Assembly (NCBI RefSeq): GCF_901000735.1
Contig: NC_081551.1
Coordinates: forward strand, 10,263,227 to 10,327,226
Source: Corylus avellana
Lineage: Eukaryota; Streptophyta; Magnoliopsida; Fagales; Betulaceae
Reading direction: 5' to 3'
Length of the DNA stretch: 64,000 nt
In this document: in pieces, positions 56,250 through 64,000 of the stretch
Numbering within the stretch: the stretch's first letter is position 1
How the letters are laid out: each line of letters opens with the position of its first letter
Notes under the pieces: model-generated
Told to the model about the DNA's origin: nothing
The model's input: the letters and a program-made list of their open reading frames with translations, nothing else
Database searches by the model: none
Program-made: the position numbers and the translations under genes

Positions 56250-57134
56250 AGCTTTAGTTACTGGAACCCTAATTGAATAAAATAAAACTAGGGTAGTTAG
56301 TTAGTTGTTATTTCTTTAGTGTATTTCTTTAATTACATCGTTTCAATTTTTTGTTTATTTTTAACAAATAAACACATACATTTTGTTTTAATTATAACAT
56401 TTACCTAATCTAAATTTGCAAAACCAAAACAAAATTAAGGTCCAAATTTAAATGCATTTGTTATATATGGGGACCCTAGATAAAATAGATCTAGTTAGCT
56501 AGCTAGGTTATTTGTTGTTATTTTTCTTTTCTTTTTTTCATTTTTTATAACATTTACATAATCTAAATTTGTAGACCTAAATGCATTTTTTATATATGGG
56601 GACCCTAGATAAAATAGATCTAGCTAGCTAGGTTATTTGTTGTTGTTTTATTTTTTTTATTTTTTTCGTTTATTATAACATTTATGCATTTGTTATATAT
56701 GGGGACCCTAGATAAAATAAGTCCAGCTAGCTATGTTATTTGTTGTTGTCTTATTTTTTATTTTTTCATTTGTTATAACATTTATGTATTTGTTATATAT
56801 GGAGACTCTAAATAAAATAAATTCCACTAGCTATGTTATTTGTTTTTTTTTTTTTATTATTTATTTATTTTTAATTTTTTTTAACATTTACATATTTATT
56901 CTAAATTTTCAAAACCTAAACAAAATAGAGGTCTAAATTTAAATGCGAAAACCTGCACAAAAAAACTAATTTCAAATAATTTACGTACGTAATTTTGCAT
57001 GCATGCATGTTCATATATAACAATACCACCATACAAATTAATTAAACAAATTCATAAATTAATGTAAAACATATATCTCAAACAAATAAATTAATTAGCT
57101 AACATGTAAAATTTGCTAATGACTACATCAATTA

Positions 57135-57200
57135 ATATATAATAATATACACTGTAAATTATATATATATATATAATTTACAGTGTATATTATTATATAT
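57135..57200. repeat. Perfect 66-bp palindrome
   Basis: 33-bp arms around a centre at 57167/57168, with (AT)n in the middle and tacactgtaaatt / aatttacagtgta outside it. It could extrude as a cruciform. Confidence 0.9.
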
Positions 57201-57873
57201 ATATATACACACCTAATTAGGAGAGGCCAGAGAATTGCCGAAGGGAGAGCTCCTAAAGGCCAGAGGGAGGAGTAGCGGTGACGGCAGGTGAGAGAGCGGG
57301 TGAGAGTTACTGAGCGAGCTAGTGAGAGAGAGAACGCGGGTGAAAGAATGGGGACGGGAATGAAAGAGATGGAAGGAAAAAACAGGAGGGAGGAAATGGG
57401 GAGAAAAAAAAGAGGAGGGGGAAGAAAACCGGGAGTCAGCCTTCCCCGATTGTTATTCTGACATGTCACATGTGACACGTCAATAAGAGAAAGATAAATT
57501 TTTAAATTTTTATATCATTTTTTTCTCTTATATCTTTTATAAATACAATATACTTAAGACTAATTAGAGAGCAAATAAATTAATATTCTAGATTGTTAAT
57601 AATAAAATCCATTTTTTCGTGATGGCTCAACAATCTACTCATCGAGAATCAGATCGAGCTTCCAGGCATTTTCACAGTAGGATCAATGAACAATTGAGAT
57701 AAGTCAAGGACTCGCCGAACTAGAGTGGTGCACAACCGGAGGTCAAGTTCGATGGCGGCTACGACACCCTCGCACTTCTTCAAGATCATCCTCCCTAGCC
57801 TCTACCAATATTATTCATGACAAGAAACTAATACTCCATTCCTTATAATTGCTTGCTTGTTGTTTCTTTGTCT

Positions 57874-57960
57874 TTTCATTTCTTTAATATTCTGGCATGT
57901 AGTGTATTAATGGTAGTACGATATTAATACACTGCATGCCAGAATATTAAAGAAATGAAA
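57874..57960. repeat. Long perfect-stem hairpin (87 nt), small-RNA precursor-like
   Basis: 38-bp stem with one mismatch (tggcatgTagtg against tggcatgCagtg) and a loop of about 10 nt (ggtagtacga). Size and stem quality resemble a small-RNA precursor, but the stem is more perfect than most plant miRNA genes and lies inside transposon DNA. Confidence 0.8.
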
Positions 57961-58530
57961 TGTTTGTTTTGGCACTTGGAAATAACAAGAATGATTTATC
58001 GATAAAATGCACCATATATATTTTTCAGAAAATCTTGATAATATTTTGAATCGGGTATAATTATACATATATATTGTATACCAATTAATTTTTACTACCT
58101 AATTTTTTTTTTCAAACATAATATTTTTTTTTTACTACATATTGTATAATTAATATGACTGAAATTAATTAAAATTATTTCTAATTAATTATAATTATTG
58201 ACGAAATAATGGCACGTCAATAATTTTTGACATGTTAAAAACAACACGTTAAAATTTTTTGACGTGTCATTGTAACACGTCAAAAATTCTTAACGAGGCA
58301 AACTGCCACATCAATAATTATTGACATGCCTTTGCCTCACGTCAATAAAATTATTGACATGCCTTTTCCGCACGGCAATAATTTTTGTCGTGTCATAATG
58401 GCACGTCAATAATTATTGACGTGTCGAAATCCGCAACGTCAATAAAGTGTTTATTGACGTGTAACTTTAGCCACGTCAAAAATTATTGACGTGGCAAACA
58501 TAAGTTACTGTTTGCCACATCAAAAAAAGG

Positions 58531-59055
58531 CCTAATTTTAGTTGTGGTATGGTCAATTGTAAATCGTTTTGTGGTATAAAAAAATAATTCATAAATTTTT
58601 GGAGTATGCCAAAATAATAATTTAGTCACTGCAATAAAATTCGGTCAAAGAACTTAACTGGTTCCATTAATGTGTCACGTCAGTCCTAATAAAATAATAA
58701 TACATGTCACTCGTAATAAAAAAAATATAAACATATAAAACTAAAAAAATTATAATTTTTTTTTTAAAAAAAAATGTGGCTACAGGGTGGCCTGTGCTTG
58801 CAGTTACCCCTCCCCAAGCAGCCACCTTTTTTTTTGAAAAAAAAAAAATAATAATTTTTAGTTTTATCTATTTATATTTTTTTATTAAGAGTAATATGTA
58901 TCATCATTTTATTAGTGCTGATGTAGTTACACTAATAGAATCCGTCAAGTTTTTTGACAGGATTTGAGTGCCTAGACTAAATTGTTATTTTGGCTTACTC
59001 CGAAGAACTCTAAATTATTTTTTATAATGCAAGAAACAATTTGTAATTTAAGCCA
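58531..59055. mobile_element. MITE with about 200-bp inverted repeats
   Basis: Left half (ttgtaaatcgtttt, ggagtatgccaaaataataa, tttagtc) pairs with the right half (gactaaattgttattttggc, ttactcc, aaacaatttgtaattt). A short G/C-containing core (ggtggcctgtgcttgcag) is flanked by A/T runs. It abuts or interrupts the CACTA right end. Exact limits and target duplication were not resolved. 59056-59314 holds no recognised feature. Confidence 0.65.
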
Positions 59056-59314
59056 ATTACTATTAGAGTTTTCCTATAAATGTATTATGTCGTAACCTTA
59101 AATCATTGAATAGTACAATATAGTGGCACTCTCCTATGGACGTAAGCATATTGCCGAACTATATAAATCTGTGTCTCGACTCTCTCTTGATCTCTTTCTT
59201 GATCTCTCTTTTTTCGATTCCGTATTATTCATCATTGTTGTACACGGTAACAACAAAATCACTCACTTATAAAGAAAAGGAAATTAACAATCTCATTTTG
59301 AAAAAAAATAATAA

Positions 59315-59725
59315 TAATAAACAAACTTCGAGGCAATGGTATTTAAAGTTTTACCAAGCAATATTAGAAATTGGTTTCGAGGTAAGTCCACTAGATCATT
59401 GCATTTACATATATAATGAAAAATGATAAAATAACAATGTTATCATTATATGTAGACAATATATTACTAACTGGTAATTGTTCATATATGATAAATTAAA
59501 CAAAATGCTTATTGTCATCCAAATTTGAAATGAAAGATATGGATGCTGCTACCTATGTCTTACGAATAAGAAATTTTAGAAATAGAAATTTAAAGTTATT
59601 ATATTTGGATTAAGAAAAATATTTGGAAAAGATACTTAAGAGGTTTAATATGGACAAATGTAAACCTTTAAGTACACCTATTTCAAAAGGCCAACACTTA
59701 AGCAAAACAATGTGTCATCAAAATG
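59315..59725 (+). pseudogene. copia reverse-transcriptase fragment
   Basis: Shows SRQWYLKFYQAILEIGFEVS, LDHCIYIYNEK and, in another frame, LSLYVDNILLTGN (Asn in the catalytic YVDD motif), SKFEMKDMDAATYVL, RFNMDKCKPLSTPISKGQ. It has several stops and frameshifts. It is truncated on both sides and ends directly against the start of the LRR receptor-kinase pseudogene. Confidence 0.8.
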
Positions 59726-59729
59726 CAGG

Positions 59730-62700
59730 ATGGTAGCAAATCCCAAGCCTCCCCTTCTTGTACTTCACCTTCTCTTGCTCTCCATTCTTCCACTACAGAT
59801 CACAGCATCACCAGCAACACAAGCTGAAGCTCTTGTCAAATGGATAAACACCCTCTCCCCTCTCCCCTCTTCCCTTTCCTTCTCCTATTGCTTCATGGTC
59901 CCTCCGAGACCTCAACAACCTTTGCAACTGGACAAGCATTGTCTGCGACTCAACCGAAACAGTCTCCGAGATAATTAACCGTCTTACGTGCCAGGCTCAA
60001 TGGAACGCTAGCCCACTTCAACTTCACTCCATTCCTTAACCTCACCTGCTTCGACCTCAGCCACAACCATCTTAGCGGACCAATACCGTCGGAGATAGGC
60101 CGGCTAATGGAGCTTCAGTACATGAGTCTTCTCCATAACTATTTCGATGGGACCTTGGATCAATCTTCACATATCGGATTACCAATCTTCAAAAGGTACG
60201 TTACTTAGACCTTGGATCAAACCTCTTACTAAATCTTAACTGGTCTATCTTTTCAGCCATGCCTTTGTTGACCCACCTTGCCTTTAATCACAATTATGGA
60301 CTCACTTCAAGGTTCTCAGAGTTTATACTTGATTGTCACAAGTTGACCTTCTTGGATTTGTCCCAGAATAAGTTCAATGGAACACTACCAGAATCTTTAT
60401 TTACCAATCTGGGCAAGCTTGAACTCCTCTATCTTTTTGATAATTTATTCCACAGACTATTGTCACCAAACATTTCCCACCTTTTCAAGCTCAAATATCT
60501 TCGTCTCGGATTCAACCGATTCAGTCGTCTAATTCCGAAGGATATTGGAGCAATTTTAAATCTTCGAACTACCAGCTTGTACAACAATTCATTGGAAGAG
60601 AGAATTCCTTCTTCAATAGGCCAGCTCAAACACCTCTCGATACTTGATGTAGGAATGAATAGCTTGAATTCTACAATTCCTTTTGGGTTTGGTTTTTGTA
60701 CAAACCTCACCATCTTGGCCTTGGCTACAAATTCATTCACTGGAGAAATTCCACCGGAAATAGGCCTATTGACAAAGCTCACATATCTTTATCATTATAG
60801 TAATTAGCTTTCTGTCTCAATTCCATCCAAGATTGGGAACTTGAAAGATTTGATGGAATCCCTACCAGAAAGCCAACTCTCTGTTCCGATTCCCTTGACA
60901 CTTTGGAACCTCACAAACCTTCAAATCTTACAACTCATCTTCAACAATCTCACTGGCACAATCCCAACAGAGATTGGAAATATGATGTCGCTGCAAATTC
61001 TTGATCTCGACACTACCCTTCTCCATGGGGAGTTACCGGAAACCATTTCTCGGCTAGGTAATTTAACAGCAATCTCTCTTTCCTCCAATAAATTCATTGG
61101 CACTATTCCGAGTGACTTTGGGAAGTATAGTCCTCTCATCAATGTTAGCTTTTCCAACGACAACTTCTCTAGGGAATTGCCACCTGAATTGTGCAGCACC
61201 TTTGCCCTTCAAAATTTCACAGTGAATAGCAACAACTTCACAAGGCCATTGCCAAACTGCTTGAAAAATTGCTCGCAACTAAAGAGAGTGTTGTTTGATG
61301 GGAACCGATTCAATGGAAACATTACAAATGCAATTGGAGTTCATCCAAATCTTAGTTTCATTTCTCTTAGTGACAATCAATTTGTTGGTCAAATCTCAGC
61401 GGAATGGGCAGAATGTGAATCTCTCACCAATTTGCAGATGGACAGAAACCGGATTTCTGGAAAAATCCTAGTCGAGCTTGGAAAGTTGACACAACTGCAA
61501 GGTTTAAATCTAGGCTCTAACAAATTGTCTGGGGAAATTCCAATTGTACTTGGAAATCTAAGCCGATTGTACAAGCTCAATCTGAGCAGGAACCATTTGA
61601 CAGGAGAGATTCCTTGGAATCTAGGCAGTTTGAGTGAGCTTGGCGATCTTGATTTGTCTACAAATAGCTTGACTAGGAACATACCAAAAGAACTTGAGAA
61701 TTTTCATAAATTATTGAGCTTGGACTTAAGCAGCAACAACCTGTCAGGTGAAATACCATCTGAGATTGGTTACTTAACTGAATTGCAGTTATTGTTGGAC
61801 CTCAGCAGCAATAGACTTTCAAGAAATATTCCTGGAAACCTTGGAAAGCATTCAAAATTGGAGAGTCTTAATGTGTCACATAACCAACTTTCAGGGGAAA
61901 TCCCATCATCATTTTCCTGCATGGTTAGTCTACGCAACAGTTCCATCGATTTTTCCTACAACAATTTAACAAGTCTTATCCCAATTAGTACCATTTTCAA
62001 AGATGCACCTGCAAAAGCTTATGCTAGAAACTCAGGTTTGTGTGGAGATGCAGAAGGACTAACTCCTTGTTCCAGAAAGAAAAAACATTCTAATACGACT
62101 GTATTAGTTGTCCTCATTCCTGTTTGTGGTCTATTAGTACTGCTTGCAACCATTGTTGCTGGACTCCTAATACGTTACCGAAAGACCAAACTCCTAGTTG
62201 AAGAAAACAAAACAATTTTACAGTGTGAAGAGAATGCTGAGTCACTGATATGGGGAAGAGAAGGTAAATTCACATTCAGGGATATCATGAAGGTCACTGA
62301 AAACTTCAATGAGAATTATTGTATTGGAAAAGGAGGATTTGAAAGTGTTTACAAAGCTGCATTGAAAACAGGTCAGATTGTTGTTGTTAAAAGATTTAAC
62401 TTGTCAGACTCCAGCGGCATCCTTGTAGCCAATTGCAAGAGTTTTGAAAATGAAATTCCCCATGCTGACAGAAGTTAGGCACCGCAATATCATTAAGCTT
62501 TGTGGGTTCCGTGCCATTAGGGGATGCATGTACTTGGTTTATGAATATGTGGAGAAAGGTAGTTTGGGAAATGTATAGTATGGGGTGGGAGGGAAAGCAG
62601 AAATGGACAGGGGAAGAAGGCTGAAAATTGTGCAAGGTGTGGCTCATGCAATTGCATACTTGCATCATGATTGCACTCCTCCAATTGTGCACCGTGACAT

Positions 62701-63507
62701 AATTGTGAACAACATATTGCTGGAGTCAGATTTCGAACCGTGGCTCTCAGATTTTGGCATTTCAAGATTGTTGAGTTCAAATACAACAAATTGGACAACA
62801 ATTGCTGGGTCTTATGGCTACATGGCTCCAGGTAAGCTAACAATTTATTTTCTAGACATTTGTTTGAGGATAGACTACCTACTTTCCTATAATAATTATA
62901 AAATTTGTTTTAAAAAGAAAAGGTAACTGTTTGAGTAATGGAATAGGATCGGGTCCTTAAAATTCCATGCTTGAGTTCCTTTGAATCCGGACAAGAAATT
63001 TCAGGGGATCCTCATTTAGTGGAGTACCATAAGAAACCATTCAAAGAAGAAAGAGTTTCTCATATTAGGAAGTGTTATCTTATCCTTATACAGATGTTGA
63101 TTTTGTTTTATGGATGCGTAGAGCTCACATTCACAACGCGAGTAATGGATAAATGCAACGTTTATAGCTTTGGAGTGGTGGCATTAGAAGCTATGATGGG
63201 TAGGCACCCAAGGGAGCTCTTCTCTTTCCTGTCATCATCCAAATCAACAAAAGCAACACCAATTTCAGACAGTGCAGAATTTCTTCTAAAGGATGTTCTA
63301 GACTAAAGACTTCTACAACCAACCTGCCAAATTGCGCATGATGTGGCAATTGTGGTGACAATGGCCTTACATTGCGTGAGTGACACGCCAAAGTCACGAC
63401 CCACCATGTGTTTCGTGGCACATGAATTGTCAGCTCGAACCCAAGCTTGCAATTCCTACCCAATGGACACGATGACCATTAGCAAGCTCACAAGCTTTGA
63501 GAAATAG
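59730..63507 (+). pseudogene. LRR receptor-like kinase, MIK2-type (LRR XII-like/XI-like group), decayed
   Basis: Former plasma-membrane receptor kinase. It has a signal peptide from the ATG near 59730 (PPLLVLHLLLLSILPL), an LRR-capping segment (LCNWTSIVCDSTETVSEI), about twenty leucine-rich repeats, a membrane segment (about 62100-62175, TVLVVLIPVCGLLVLLATIV) and a kinase. Kinase motifs are IGKGGFESVYKA, VVVKRFN, HRDIIVNNILL, DFGISRLL and GSYGYMAP. An intron with good signals (GTAAGC at 62832, GCGTAG to 63121) splits GYMAP-E-L in the place known for this family. The end is TISKLTSFEK at 63507. Lesions are frameshifts near 59885, 59980, 60185 and 62461 (an extra C in a C-run), plus stops at 60805-60807, 62576-62578 and 63304-63306. 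HRD and DFG survive, but no long product is possible. It might still be transcribed. Confidence 0.88.
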
Positions 63508-64000
63508 AACAAATTGGCATTCCGGTAGCATCTAGTAAATAAAAATGTTGGACCTTGAGGCTCCATGTATGCTAGTATTATCTTTTGTATTTTTGGATAA
63601 TCTTTAGGGCTGACATCCAATTGAGGGCTAGTGACTTCAACCCTAATAATGGGTTCTCTTTTGCCATATAACTTCTCCTTATGACTTGTATGTTTCTTCG
63701 ATCCATAGTGTTTCACGTATATAATCTTATGTTTACTATAAATAATTTCACCATCCATAATCAGCCAAATTTGAAATTGTCTTAGTTTCAGCAAATACCC
63801 TATTGGAATATAGAGTTTTTTATTTTTTATTTTTTTATGTCATATTGAAAAGATCTCATAAATATGAGTAGTTACTATGACATTAGATTTAAACTTGTCC
63901 TATCCATTTCACTTAAAATGGAGAAAAACTATTTCATGATACAAAATAGATTTCACAGATTTAATTATATATATGTGTCATGTACTTACAATTTTAGAAA
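63508..64000. other. Non-coding DNA after the LRR pseudogene
   Basis: AT-rich sequence without a recognisable gene. Open frames here are short and carry no known motif. Confidence 0.4.

Larger units (their letters stand above)
56250..58530 (-). mobile_element. 5' region and right end of the CACTA element (family A)
   Basis: Upstream DNA of the minus-strand transposase. 56420-56870 is an imperfect tandem repeat of four units of 100-130 bp, each with ttatatatgg(g)gaccctagat and gctagctaggttatttgtt. 57135-57200 is a perfect palindrome. 57210-57440 is purine-rich and GC-richer, leader-like. 57874-57960 is a long hairpin. 58190-58530 holds sub-terminal TATTGACGTGGCA/ACGTCAATA repeats as at 13540-13970. 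The terminus itself is obscured by the next element. Confidence 0.65.

Noticed and set aside
57874..57960. Annotated microRNA gene
   Set aside because: The stem fits a small-RNA precursor, but no known mature sequence was recognised and it sits in transposon DNA; kept only as a hairpin.

Overview
This is plant nuclear DNA, almost certainly from a eudicot and plausibly a woody rosid, though no single marker fixes the species. The evidence is three plant receptor-kinase genes, spliced genes on an AT-rich background, and most superfamilies of plant transposable elements: Mutator-like (MULE), CACTA, LINE, Ty1/copia, an Athila-like Ty3 derivative, a TRIM and many MITEs. There are no rRNA, tRNA or prokaryotic features. 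An assembly gap of about 100 N lies at 3686-3784.

Layout. 0.4-1.6 kb (minus): the last exon of a wall-associated-kinase-like receptor (transmembrane plus kinase), without visible ectodomain exons. 3.7-8.9 kb: non-coding DNA with internal duplications and a small MULE-type MITE (5341-5586). 8.9-12.6 kb: a decayed Athila-like element on the minus strand with a tRNA-Asp primer site, polypurine tract and gag-only pseudogene. 12.6-14.0 kb: an end of a CACTA element. 14.3-34.7 kb: three tandem modules (A about 14.3-19.4, B about 19.4-22.8, C about 22.8-33.6 kb) plus a partial fourth just upstream of an intact G-type lectin receptor kinase (34945-37266). Module C is split by a complete 7,400-bp MULE (23280-30679) encoding a FAR1/FRS-type transposase. 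It has near-identical 90-bp inverted repeats and a perfect 10-bp target duplication, and its empty site is preserved in modules A and B. 38.7-40.1 kb: a giant fold-back element. 41.3-42.5 kb: a promoter/leader-like stretch without a gene. 42.8-49.0 kb: a nearly complete LINE (ORF1 and ORF2, minus) with a 177-bp MITE in the tail of ORF2. 49.8-51.3 kb: two copia remnants. 51.5-58.5 kb: a chimeric CACTA block in which two unrelated TNP2 transposase pseudogenes meet tail to tail near 54.40 kb, with a complete 481-bp TRIM nested inside. 59.3-59.7 kb: a copia reverse-transcriptase fragment. 59.7-63.5 kb: a MIK2-like LRR receptor-kinase pseudogene.

How it fits together. The host content is receptor kinases only (WAK-like, lectin type, LRR type). 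This is the sort of fast-evolving, transposon-rich neighbourhood usual for such families. Only the lectin receptor kinase looks complete. The sequence upstream of it has been multiplied into gene-less modules, which then recorded successive insertions. Paralogous empty sites let insertions be ordered: the 9-bp-TSD MITE family at 16008, 20163 and 31096 came before the triplication, and the 851-bp MITE at 14735 and the 7.4-kb MULE came after it.

All similarity statements rest on motif recognition and reading by eye. No alignment or database search was run, and limits of decayed elements are approximate.
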